NCBI GenBank assembly: GCA_025642065.1
Contig: JAODUP010000419.1
Location: 93,501 to 157,500 of the forward strand
Source of the DNA: Paralvinella palmiformis
Taxonomy: Eukaryota; Annelida; Polychaeta; Terebellida; Alvinellidae
Length of the DNA stretch: 64,000 bases
Direction: 5' to 3'
Shown here: positions 9,760 through 21,285 of the stretch, piece after piece
How the letters are laid out: each line of letters starts with the position of its first letter
How positions within the stretch are numbered: position 1 is the stretch's first letter
Made by a program: the position numbers and the translations under genes
The notes under the pieces: model-generated
What the model was told of the DNA's origin: nothing
Seen by the model: the letters and a program-made list of their open reading frames with translations, nothing else
Database searches by the model: none

Positions 9760-11340
9760 TCATGTTAATAAGTGCAGAACACACAATTTGTCAATAGATG
9801 CAAGCATAAGATTACCCGCTTCATCTCTTTGTGATTTTATCAAATTAATTGCCGAATGGCCCCTGGAGAATAGTAAATCTGTTTTTAACAACCCAATGAC
9901 CCGTTCAATATGGATTCTAATACTTGAAATGTTGCGGGATACTTCTATTTCTTTAGGAGACATTTGTCTTTGCCTTTTGTAAAACTTGGTTTGAGCAATT
10001 CTGCTCCACATCCAATCACAAATTCTTCTACCATAGTGAATCCGCGGTCTGTTGGTAATGTGGTCGATGAAATAAAGTCGGATGCACGAACCATTTCCAC
10101 ATCCAAAGCTCGGCCACCCCATACAGTAGATAAATAAGTGACTGCACCTAGTGTACCACACACGATGAAAACCTTAACCGTACTGTGTTTTTAGCAGTTT
10201 AGCACCTGTGCCTGTGCTTTTAAATTCTTAGGGCGATCAATAAAAATCTCAAACCAGTCCATAATATCAGTTAACCTGGGAAAATGTAATTTAAAAATTG
10301 CAGGTAGAGTTTGCTTAAGTCTCTCCCTGTCTGGCCGTCTGACCTTGAAACCAATTTTAGCATATACTACATCAACAGAAGCACCTAGATATAGTAGTGA
10401 CATCCACACCAGCTTGATGGGAGATCAATTCAAAAGGAAGATTGAGACGTAACTTTACCAGTGTAAGAAACAATGACTCTGTAGTAGGAATAGCAGATTT
10501 TGTAGAAATATTTAGTTGTAGAGAGAGAGTTTTAAGAATGCTTCCCAGGATAATCCTGTGTAAAATTTACATCGTACATCATCATTCTTAATCACACCTG
10601 AATTCAAATGTGAAGCTAATAATATGTCCCGTTCTACCACAGGATCCTTCTTTTCATGACGCAAATTGTCAATTTCATCATACAACATTTTTCATTCAAT
10701 CCTCTCAATTGGTTGATGCAAATCAATTGTAGGTGTTGAAGCCAACAGTGGTGTAGGCCTACCAGGGACTGGTGACGGCGGAGAAGCTGAAGGATGGACA
10801 GATGATGAGACATCAGTTGATGAATCAGTTGTCTCAGAAAATATAGTTTCATTTAATTCCTGGATTCCATCTCCTGGTATGCCACACTGTTCATCCCTGA
10901 ATAATCTGGCTCTCTTCATTGCACTGTTGTAATGTGCCAGCCTTTTCTTCCCCTTTTCAAGTGAGCAGCTCCGTAGATGTGCAAACTGACAGTGCGCTTG
11001 GTTTACTTAAAACAAATGTCAATTGTTTAAACCATTGTCCTCCAATTTTAGTAATTAACATTATAATTGTGTATGGTGGATTTAAGAGGGGATTGTAATT
11101 CGGATGGTTAAAGTGATTATACGTGATTACAAAAATATACTAACCAGTAGTGAAATGCTCTCTGCACAACACAGCATGTTTTGAAGGCTCCCATTTGCTC
11201 CCATCAATATTTTGCCATTTCACAGCTTGTAAACACTGCTTTCTCCGCTCAACATCTCTTGGAAATACATGGTATGATACTTGCTTTCCTTGTTTCATAT
11301 TATGATTAGTGCACCTGAAAGCTCAGCAATGCTTAGGCAT
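9760..11340 (-). pseudogene. THAP-domain plus DDE (DDE_Tnp_4-type) transposase, broken
   Basis: Minus strand. Exon 1 (11340 down to about 11145) encodes a THAP zinc-finger: MPKHC, then a TGA (11323-11325), AFRCTN, YHVFPRDVERR, W, and AVLCREHF, ending at a GT donor. After an intron, a Ser/Pro-rich linker follows (about 10980-10690). Next come an HTH-like FLTLVKLRLNLPFE, a frameshift near 10390, IFKLHFPRLTDIMDWFEIFI, a TAA at 10191-10193, LPTDRGFTMVEEF, a frameshift near 9960, and RNISSIRIHIERVIG. Asp of IMDWFE, Asp of TDRGF and Glu of IHIERV correspond to the DDE triad, so the residues survive although the frame does not. THAP provides DNA binding and DDE cuts and joins strands. Together with the facing YqaJ gene this fits the ISL2EU superfamily. 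Confidence 0.8.
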
Positions 11341-12609
11341 GATAGATGTATAGTACGATCTTGGATTATCACAAATGGATTGATTCACCAAGCTCTTGTT
11401 GTTACGTTGTTTGCACATGTGTGCACCCTGACAGAATGGCAAGTCCAGAATTAGTATTACCAAATAGTTAAAATACAATTTATTAATAATTTAAAAAAAG
11501 ATTAATTGACAAGAGCAGCAATATATATATATAATCATAACACATTGGGACTCTTAAACTGAAAACATGTTTCATTAGAAAGTGTAAGCTGTAAAATCCA
11601 TTCCTCATAACTATAAAATGCGACTGAAAGCATGAAGATTTTGCATCTATTAAAGCTATATGGTAACAGGTTATCTTATTTACATAAAATGTAAAAAGGT
11701 GTTTTCAAACCATTAGACCCGATGCTGTGGAATATGTTCTGTAATTGTGTTTTAATTAACTATTGAAAGTGGTGCTTCGTGTACAGATGAGTTTCAGCAA
11801 AGTATACACCTATGTCACATTGTTTTAAAATGCTTCTCACATCAGCAGACCATTTTCTGTTATTAAGTTTGTGCATAGTGTATATATTTCATATTATGAG
11901 TCTATCATGTGGTGTACTAATCAAATGCAGCCAGTACTTGATCATATTTACTTTCTGTTTAATAACCAGTCAATATTCTGCAAAATCATCTAATGTCGTA
12001 GGTGTGGGTTTGTTTCTTGTTCCCAGGAATACTTTTATATATTTTTGTAAAACAGTAATGTGCATGTTGTAGTTTGTGTAATGAATGAGCAGGTGGCCTG
12101 CAGGTACTCCAAGGAATAACTTAAATTTTCTCCAAGAAGTAATTGCATTTAAGAACACATTTTTAACATGGTATTCATTTGAATATACCCTTACCACATG
12201 ATAGAATACAATACAGATACAGTACGATACTCAGTTATTTGTGTGATATGAAGTTTGGCATGTTTCCTGCCAACTCAACACATCAGAATATATGGCTCCC
12301 AGCATTATGGAGCATCTATCAAATCAGCATTTATACTAACATTGACCTGGTAAAATACAGAGGTTCTGTACAGATGCCCTTCTATCTGTTGTTGACCTTG
12401 CTTCATAATGAAGCTTCATTGGTTCCAATCCAGGTGTGCCTTGTTTCAGATAAAGAATTGAATCTTCACCAATGTGATCTTTAGGAACCTACACTGGCAG
12501 ATGTTTTATACTAGGCCAGTATTGAGTTATTTAACCTCAACACTGATCACCCATAAGACATATGGCTGATCAGTGATGAGAGTTGGATTCAAACCCACTG
12601 CATCATCAT
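11341..12609. other. Non-coding spacer right of the transposon
   Basis: No gene is recognisable. There is a short (AT)n tract at about 11521-11533. Open frames of up to 101 codons (for example 12179-12484) show no familiar motif, no domain and no codon structure. Transposon ends may be present but no inverted repeat was identified. Confidence 0.45.
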
Positions 12610-12936
12610 TGAGCCGTGATAGTGCAGTTAGTTAGAGTGTAGGACTCATACTCATAGCCGAAGGGTCGTGGGTTCAAGGTTCCTGAGCTGCAATGCTGTC
12701 ATGTGGTGACTGTTTCACTCATCCATAAAAATGATAACCTGACACAATGTGATGGATATGTGTTTGAGTAATGCTATTCACCTATAATGGCAGCATACAA
12801 TCTATGTTCTCTTGGGAGTTGAGATTTGTGCTGGATTGGAATAGGTCTGGGTCAGGAATAATAATACTGTAAAGCGCCTTAGAGCAGCTATCTAGCTGAA
12901 TAGGGCACTATTTAAATGTCACATATTATTATTATC
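12610..12936 (+). mobile_element. tRNA-derived SINE, family C
   Basis: A tRNA-like head with box A-like TAGTGCAGTTAGTTAGAGTG and box B-like GTGGGTTCAAGGTTC leads into a body with CTGTTTCACTCATCC. The tail contains AAAGCGCCTTAGAGCAGC and GGGCACTATTTAAATG, ending in (ATT)n. This tail type is common in invertebrate SINE/LINE pairs. It lies about 0.8 kb upstream of the N6AMT1 start. Confidence 0.8.
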
Positions 12937-13768
12937 AGAACACCCTCTGTTTTCCATGTAAAACACCTTCGACAAACTCAAGTTGATTAAGACTTTATAT
13001 AAATTATTATTGTTATAACATTTCGTGTAGATGTGTTAATATCCGCATAATATACAACTTTATTCAGAAAAATCTATACTTTTACACATCACATCAATCC
13101 ATCAAAATAAAGGTTTTTTGTCAGTGTTTGTTTATATGGCATGCAAACGTTGACTTTTAATTTGATATAAAGCAATCATCAGAAATTCCATACCACAAGT
13201 GAGAGCCAGAAAGACTTTGAGAAAGGGCGTTCCTAGAAGTGACTTCAGCAAAAGTATTATGTTGTATATCAAGGCTTATTTATCTTGCAAGTGTATGTGT
13301 TATTATTCATTGTATCATGCATTAATCAAAATATAAACATCGATTGACTGAAAATCCTCATTTATTTTGATTTTATTTGTGGTGAATTTACCACGTGAAA
13401 GCATGAATTCTTGTAACTATAATTCTACATGTTACAAGTAATCCAAAAAATGTTTTGGCACAAGTAAGTGAATTTTTTTATCAGGTCTTAAACCACTAGC
13501 TCACTAAAATGTTGTGACATCACCTTGTGTTATTGAGACAACATTACTTATTCCTTCCCACACAACTTGCAAGAACATTGTATGGATTAACAGTGTCAAA
13601 ACACCCTAAAGGTTTGCTGTTAGGAATATGGTTTGTGTTCTCCAACTGCTAAAAATCGATGCAATTTATTGTTGTTTGAGTTTAACTTGTTTCCTTTTGT
13701 TGAAGGATAAAATAGTTCGTTATTTACCTTTTTAGCATCTGTCAGAAATCAACAATTATAAATTGAAG
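12937..13768 (+). other. Upstream flank and 5' untranslated region of N6AMT1
   Basis: AT-rich DNA with no CpG clustering and no obvious TATA element in a convincing place. Transcription of the methyltransferase probably starts in the last few hundred bases, but the start site cannot be fixed from sequence alone. Confidence 0.4.
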
Positions 13769-16226
13769 ATGATTCCTACACCTGACATATCGCATCTGAC
13801 ATCGGTTGATTATAACGAGGTTTATGAACCTGCAGAGGACACATTTTTATTACTTGATGCACTTGAGCAGGATGGAGACACATTTCTACAGTTAAGGTAA
13901 CATTCTGGGTGCTTCTTAAATTCATGTATCTGTTTCTTAAAATTGTTGATTTAGTAGACCACCAGGATCAAATTTTTGTGTTGTGAAAACACCTGTTTCT
14001 AGCAGATGTGGTGACCAGAAACTTTCAAATTGATCCCATTTGAAGATTGTCTGAAATAATATCCTCTCCACACAACTCACAAAGTTTATAAGAACATTTG
14101 TACTTTTTTAATCTCTCCAATTCAGTGTCATGGCAGATCCATTTAATCTTTTATGTACATTTTGTTCTTACAATGTTTTTTTCTTCTTTGATACAATGTT
14201 TTATGGCCATTATTTACTCTAACACTGATGTTTCTTGTGTTAACTTTGTTATTTCAGACCTTTAATGTGTCTAGAAGTTGGGTCAGGAGCAGGTGTTGTC
14301 AGTACCTTCTTAGCGAAGATGATTGGCAACTCGGCTATGTATCTGTAAGTGTGTGTGTGGGTAAAACAGCTGCATATTTTACTTTCCAGGTAGATTATTC
14401 CCAAAATATGCCATAATCATGTTGGGAAAACTAAAGCTAGATGTTGATTAGAAATAATTTACACACAAATATCTATTTACAGTTAATGTCGCTTATTGTG
14501 GCCTTTTTTTATTGTCATTTATTTTCTGTTCCTTTATTTTCTGTTCATGTTTTATTTCAGCACAACTGATCTGAATCCTGCAGCGGCTGATGTAACAAAA
14601 AGGACATCAGAACAAAATTGTATTGTTCTACAACCATTAATAATGGATCTGGTAAATAACTTGCCCTGAATTTCAAGTAAAGATCATAAAGTTAGTATCT
14701 CTGTTTGATCTTATTACCCATCATGGCTGACTATCCCTGAGTAATATAAAATACTTATTATTATTTATTAGTATACAAAACATTTGTACTACAGATTTTC
14801 TGGTCTTGGCACATTCAGAATTAAATAATGTATTTCAATTTCATAAATGCCACTAAATTCACTTTATATACAGGGTTATAAGTTAAGACTTTCCAGTCAT
14901 TAGCCCACAAATTTAATGGACTGTGAAATCTATTAGCCTGAGTAAAGTTTCAATAGCCCGAAGGTTAGTGAGTGAGTGAAGCAAGGCCTCTGCATAGTGA
15001 GGCTATGGTAGGGGGTGCGGTCTAGTTGCTCCATCAGACACTTTGTCATTGGCTGAAATATGTAAACAAGTCACAAAGTAGCCAATCACAGCTCTTCATA
15101 CACACAGTATCAGGACAATTCGTTTTATGTGCCGGCATGACCCACAAAATCATTCACGACCATTAATGGCACCAGCTTCTTGTGAATGTATATAGAAACT
15201 TATTCAATTAATTGTGATATTTTCTAAGGCTTAGATTCCATATACGCGGTATCCGGCATACGATTTGTTTGATTCCATATGAACGTGCATTCCCATGTGT
15301 TTTCAGTCTCCCATGCTAAAAATTTGGCAATACAGCAGAAATACAGATAGCAAAGAAAAAAACAGCAGGTGTGTGTTTGTGTAGAGGGGGGTCTTCCCCA
15401 AAACAGATTTTACAATTTTTAGATCTACATTCCAAAAAATTATTATTAAAACAATATCTTGTTGTTACAGCCTTAGAATGCTTATTCAGCAATATGTCAA
15501 AGATTTGAACTACAATTTGATGTGGAGAAATTTGAACAATACTTTAGGTTGACCAGATAATCTAAAACGCTGCCAAATTGTTCAGGAAACACCTGCCCCG
15601 ATGTCATATTCAGGATTCCCCATCCGGTTTTTATTGTTTGCCGTATAAATCGCTACATGGAGTAATTCAGTTTGCCGTTTCCGCATCGATATGCCTGACA
15701 AATCACATGCCGCATCCTGACATATGGAATCGCGCTCATCTGTTTACATGCCCTTACATTTTTGCCGTATCCGCAAGCTGCATACTGCGTGTATGGAATC
15801 TCAGCTTAAAGATACCCCTCCCCAAATATGTTATTAGCCCTGCAGGCTAATAACGTATTCTATTAGCCCACAAGTATTTCTATTAGTCTGGTGCTAATGG
15901 GCTAGCACTTATTTCAAACCCTGGGTTTGTGTGTGTGTGTGTTCTTAGTTTTTGTTTTACCTGGAACATTTACCTAAGGACAGTTTGAGCTTCCACCACA
16001 TCAACATATCTGACATGGAGCCAATTGGAACTACATTAATGGAAGAAGGGTGAATGTCAGCTGCTCTTTGGCTTGTGACTTTTGTTTACATTGATGTGAC
16101 TCTTGTTGTCTGCTTATGGAGTATATGGCAGTATCAACACTGAGGAGGGGGGGGGGAATGACATTGACAGAAGAGTGTTTTATCTTTCACTTTGCCTCAT
16201 TACCTTTAGGAAAAATTGCAAAACAA

Positions 16227-16296
<70 letters not shown>

Positions 16297-17319
16297 ACAA
16301 TTAGAGATGTAGGAAGATATTTACCAGTTAGTTATTAGAGTAAACGTTTATTACCATTACATGATATTTGTTTTACACTAACCACTGTTTAAAGCCTGTA
16401 ATGGAATATATAAACATATTTGGAATATCAATGTTTTAACCCGGGTAAAAGAATCAATATTTATACCTGATTTGTGAACCATATCATATCACATTTAATA
16501 TGACTAATTATAGCTATTCACCTGAAATATGATTTACCTGTAGGCTGGTGGCTTGTTGTCAAGGTTACGAGGACAGGTGGATGTACTGATATTCAACCCA
16601 CCATATGTTGTTACACCTTCAGATGAGGTATAGAGTTTAATTAATTGTGTGTGTGTGTGTGTGTGTGTCTGTGTGTGTGATCACATTGGGACTTTGATGC
16701 CATTACAGTTCATAACTTGTTCATGTTTAATTATTTAATTAATCTTACTTATTATAAATTCTTATATGGCACTCATTAGCCAGTGAATATTAAATCTTGT
16801 AGACATTTTACCACAGAATCTCTGAAGTGTACAATAATTATAGCACCATTCTGTAAACGCCTTAATATCATTTCTCTATCTCAGATAGGCATTCCAACAC
16901 TAGAAATCTTCTACTGACAAATACACAATTAAGCGGAGCTTTATTGTGGTAGCAAATCTAGAAAGGTTTCAGAGATTCTTAAAATTCTTATTAAAACAGA
17001 AAATATTGATCACAATCAGACATGAGGTCAATTCAATTCCAGGATTTGATACAAATACAGGATCTGACCCCTGCTGGGTGGAGCTAAGCAAATACATTCC
17101 TTTCAAGGTTCCTACTGAGAAGTGGAATATAAACACACTTTTGATGATTAGAAATATACTCTTACATGGGGATGCACCCATGACTATGAGCCACCACATG
17201 ATATAGTACCTCTTTAGTTAAAAACGCCTTTTTGTTAGGCTTGCACTAATTTTACCATATTAACACATACATGTGTGGTTACCAATATACTGGAACCAAA
17301 TTGATCCAGAACTTTGGTT

Positions 17320-17363
<44 letters not shown>

Positions 17364-19967
17364 AATATGCACACTGACTGTGACATCATACATGTGCATT
17401 TAACCAATTAAAATGGTCTGGATACCTTGGGCTCCACCCACAACACAGTGACGCCACCACATAGCATGCCTGTACTCTATATAGAGATATTTGCTATTTA
17501 GGAATGTACCCCCCTTCAATGTTTAGAACAGGCAAAATTAAATGAAATCCACAAATTAATTTACCATTTAATTTTTTAATTCAGAAATATTTCTTCCATT
17601 TCATTCCAACTTGGTATATAAACTACTTTGTAATCCAGGTAGGTACTCGGAGTATCACTCATTGTAAATAATATTAGCCCAAAAAAAAGTGTCGGAAAAA
17701 AATTGGAATTGACCAAATGGAATTGAGTGGAATTGGAATTGACAAAATAGAATTGACCACAACACATTTTCAGAATAAATGTTTTAAAATCCACATTTTT
17801 TCTTTTGGTGCCTTATGGTGCCATCATATGTTATTCCTACTATAGAGTTATTTTTGCCGTGTGTTAGATGTACACATGACATCATGTAGATTGACTGTCA
17901 ATGCATTGACTGTCAATTCAGTTGCCCCCGGGCAAGTAGATTGGAAATGCACTTGCCCAACAAATGTTTTCACTTGAACAGCTTATTCAGTGAAGCCCCA
18001 TTCTGCTTTGCTGAGTTACCCATAGCCATTTTCACTCTCACTATATAAATAAAATTTCAAATAACCAAGAATGCGTAACCAGTAAACTGCAATGAATACA
18101 GCTTTTATCAGCGATACCATTTAAATAGGCGGTGTGTTGTCTTAAGCAGAGATTCCATGTACACGTTATGCAAATCTGAATGCAACAAATGTAACACATG
18201 TAAACATACGAATATTGTGCAACTGCATATGCATTTTCCAAATGCGACATGTAGCAATTGGGTCATAAAATTCTGGATTCAACCATGATGAATCTCAGAG
18301 GATTGGAACATATGATATTGATGAAGTATTGATCTCTTTTTTCAATTTTTTGATGGTGTCTGTTTTTTTGTTTTGTTATCATCATCACAACTGTCATGAC
18401 AAACATCATTACATATCCAAGTGTTTACATCTTTGCTGGTTAATAACTGTCATATAAGATGGTTTAATAATTAATAATATTCTCAGAACTGTTAATCTGA
18501 CATGGTTTACATTTATATTTGTGATTGGATTTAGTTTGTGGTAATTAACTGGTGTTTCATATATTGATCTATGCACTAATCCATAAGCATGGCACACTGA
18601 TAACACAGTGATTAGAACGTTGTGCTACAAATCTCTAGTTTGTTTGTTCTAATCTGGCTCATGCCTATCTTTGTGAGATGTTTCTCGGACAGGACAGCCC
18701 TCAGCCATATGTCCCAGGTGTGACCAGTGCTGAGGCTCAACAAACTAATCACTTTATGCATAAGCAACAAAATACATCATCACCTTATTTATTTAGACAG
18801 ATTATTTCTTATATCTCATCATATTAATTTCCTTAATTAAGTCATAATATTTTATAATATTTTAATAATTCAGAATATGTAAGAAGAAGCTAGTTTAGTT
18901 CACTTACTGATATCTCATTTGTAAATAATTAATCTTGTAAAAAAATGAGCCTATTGTGAAAATTGAATATAATATTTGTACCATGTTTAATTTTTTCCTA
19001 AAAGGTCGGAAAAAAGGGCATCGAAGCATCTTGGGCAGGTGGTAGAAAGGGTCGTGAAGTCATTGACAGATTTTTGCCACAGGTAGCAGAGCTGCTTTCA
19101 GTGGATGGACTTTTTTATTTGGTGATAATAAAGGAAAATGATAAAGGTAAGAAAATTATCTTTGTTATCTCTATGTTTGTTTTATCATGACAGAAGTTAT
19201 AATACAAAAACTCAGAAAATAATACCAACAGATAAGACTGATAATAATGAATCACAGACAGAAATAAAGTTTTAGTTTCTAATAATCACCGAATGAAAAT
19301 TGTGCTATATAACTGTACCTTTTTTGTCGTAATTGAACAGTTAGTGCATTAATTTTACTTTTAATAAATAAATCAAAACGTACTTTAAATTTAAGTAACA
19401 AAAATAGGAATTAATATTATTTCATTAAAATTGTGTCATATATTTTCTCTTATTTGACTCGGTCCATTACAGAATCTTATCCTTCCAGCATTGTTTATAT
19501 GAAGCTTGAAACATCAGTTTTTTATAGTTATTGGCTCCAGTTATGTGATGATAAATGCATTGTGGATCTTAAGCTTAGTATTAGAGTTCAAACATTTGTT
19601 AATTCTGGAAAATGTAGAAAACTGGAAATAGCATTATTTAAAGAGAGATGAGCTGATACAAAGAGAGTAGATGATGTTCCACATTGTCTGGTTTGTACAA
19701 AAATTATGAAAAGTACTGAGATGAGTATTGATTTATGTATGTATGCCTGTAAGCTGTCCAGTTTTATTTTGTATCAGTCAGCCAGATAATAATATTATTA
19801 ATACTATCATGAAAATGTGTATTTTAGTTATTCTTGTTTGACCTTTTCCAGATGAGATTGAACAGATTATGACAACATATGGCCTACAAATGGTGGTGGT
19901 GTTAGAGCGTCGTAGTGGCCCAGAACGTCTATCTATATTACGATTTTCTAAGACTTCTTCCAGCTGA
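13769..19967 (+). CDS. N6AMT1: Methyltransferase N6AMT1 (HEMK2), glutamine N5-methyltransferase of eRF1
   Basis: Six exons join in frame: 13769-13896, 14258-14344, 14561-14651, 16544-16627, 19005-19146, 19852-19967, all with GT-AG introns, giving 215 aa (human is 214). Landmarks are [15 protein letters not shown] (about 18-32); SAM-binding motif I LEVGSGAG (48-55); acidic TDLNP (74-78); catalytic NPPY (120-123), which holds the glutamine amide; and [12 protein letters not shown] (137-148). With TRMT112 the family methylates the GGQ glutamine of release factor eRF1; methylation of a histone H4 lysine is also reported. Nothing is missing or disrupted. ATG 13769 gives the expected short N-terminus before the conserved block. 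Introns 3 and 4 are enlarged by repeats. The protein is expected in cytosol and nucleus. Confidence 0.95.
14871..15923. mobile_element. Nested non-autonomous elements in N6AMT1 intron 3
   Basis: The outer ends read CAGGGTTATAAG at 14871 and the reverse complement of CAGGGTTTGAAATAAG at 15923; both arms continue with scattered TTAGCCCA words. CAGGG ends are typical of hAT-type elements, but no 8-bp target duplication is visible. Inside lies a second inverted pair: AGATTCCATATACGCGGTAT near 15233, and the reverse complement of AGATTCCATACACGCAGTAT near 15808. A related end, AGATTCCATGTACACG, is at about 18149. No transposase is encoded. Confidence 0.5.
16160..16206 (+). mobile_element. SINE family A body fragment
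   Basis: A 40-odd base stretch (TTTTATCTTTCACTTTGCCT and onward) matches the body of the family A SINE copies at 167-364 and 28418-28602 but lacks the tRNA-like head. It lies in intron 3 of N6AMT1. Confidence 0.5.
16230..16293. repeat. (AT)n(GT)n compound microsatellite
   Basis: About 17 AT units run directly into about 14 GT units, inside intron 3 of N6AMT1. Confidence 0.95.
17323..17361. repeat. (TA)n microsatellite
   Basis: Uninterrupted TA tract in intron 4 of N6AMT1. Confidence 0.95.
17548..17770. mobile_element. Fragment related to the 3552-4650 MITE
   Basis: Bases 17548-17590 match 4017-4059 with a single mismatch over 43 bp. The following stretch is rich in GGAATTG words, as is the DNA beside the 4 kb copy. 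Terminal inverted repeats are not seen, so this is a partial or differently bounded copy in intron 4 of N6AMT1. Confidence 0.6.
18592..18752 (+). mobile_element. SINE family B copy (N6AMT1 intron 4)
   Basis: A degenerate tRNA-like head (CAGTGATTAGAACGTTGTG) is followed by the family B body: TTTGTGAGATGTTTCTC, CAGCCATATGTCCCAGGTGT and GACCAGTGCTGAGGCTCAA. The body recurs at several other places in the window. Confidence 0.7.
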
Positions 19968-20358
19968 TTGACCAATCACCAGATACTGGCACTGGTACAG
20001 TGACATCATCCCTCTGAGGTCTCAGGTAAATGCCATTAAGCCAACAGTATGATTTTTACAGTTTTCAGGTGCGTTGTTTTATCAACAAATTATGGGTGTG
20101 CAGACTGTGAGAAACCTCTGATGTGCACACTGGGAAGTTGTCACTCAACTATCTTGAACTGATAATGATGCACATATAATTAGTAGTTGGAAACAGAATG
20201 CTCCCCCATGAACTTAATGATGACAATGTCAGGTTATACTGATCCATACTTGAGTGTTCACTGTTGGTCCATTATTATTTAACACACTGTTGGTCAATTC
20301 TTGTTGCAAATGATACAACCTTGTATTTTATCATCAAATGAGTTTTAACAAGTATGTG

Positions 20359-20368
20359 AATAAATAAA
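20359..20368 (+). terminator. Likely N6AMT1 polyadenylation signal
   Basis: Two overlapping AATAAA hexamers about 390 bp downstream of the N6AMT1 stop codon, the first clear signal pair after the gene. Confidence 0.5.
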
Positions 20369-21221
20369 AACTGTCTTAAGTTAATCGTTCATGTCGTGCA
20401 AACCTTCAGTAAATGTTTCTAAAAGACATTATATGTTATTTTTGGTGCAGAAATACAATTTATACTAATATTTTTCCTTAATGTCTGTCTGGAAATAAAT
20501 AACCTGGTAATATTCTTAAGTATAATTTTGAATGGGCTGAATGTATAAAGTTTGTTAAGAATAGATTTATTTGTTCATTAGTTAATAAAAATGAATACAA
20601 ATTATTATGTTATAAACATTTAAAAACTGTTTGCTTAGGACGTGGAATATCACAATGGTGAACATATTACATGTTAATAAATAAATTTATGAACTATGTC
20701 AGAAACCTGATGCTACGACTATAACTAAACAATTTAACTAAATAATATATATTAAAAGTTTCTAAATTTTCCAAAGTTTAACCCTCAGTAAAAGAACAGA
20801 TTGAAACTCCATTTCACTCGGACAAGTATGTTGCATATAGATTTCTTGCATAATGAACGATACAGCCTTAAGGTTGTATCTAGTTGTATGTCATTTTAAA
20901 TGTATTGCCTGTTGGGAGTTTGAATGAACTAATTATTTACTAATTGTGATCCAGTAAGTCCTTCTAACTTAATATTATGATGTAAGAAGAAGAGAGAATA
21001 ATTCAAATTATAAATTAATAAAAAGATGTACCAAGAAATGAAATTACCCTTTGTTGAGTTAAAATAGATAATGAAACTCTAGTAAATAACACATAGCATT
21101 ATTTAATATCATAATGTCATGCTTCTCAGTAAATGACACCTACTATCATAATGTATTCATGCATATTAGTTTATACCAAGAAACAAGTCATGTTCTCTAA
21201 TTTAAAATATTTTCAGTGATG

Positions 21222-21243
21222 TACACACACACACACACACACA

Positions 21244-21283
<40 letters not shown>
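21222..21283. repeat. (AC)n...(TA)n compound microsatellite
   Basis: About ten AC units, then a long TA tract. Confidence 0.95.

Positions 21284-21285
<2 letters not shown>

Noticed and set aside
7250..11460. Terminal inverted repeats of the two-gene transposon
   Set aside because: The flanks were compared by eye and no matching inverted ends were found; ends are left undefined.
12179..12484. 101-codon frame upstream of N6AMT1
   Set aside because: No familiar domain, AT-rich with ordinary chance length, beside a SINE.
12610..12692. tRNA gene candidate
   Set aside because: Boxes A and B are present but the acceptor and other stems do not pair, and a SINE body and tail follow.
16946..17206. 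86-codon ATG frame in N6AMT1 intron 4
   Set aside because: Sits wholly inside an intron, has no recognisable motif, and the gene's exons splice correctly around it.
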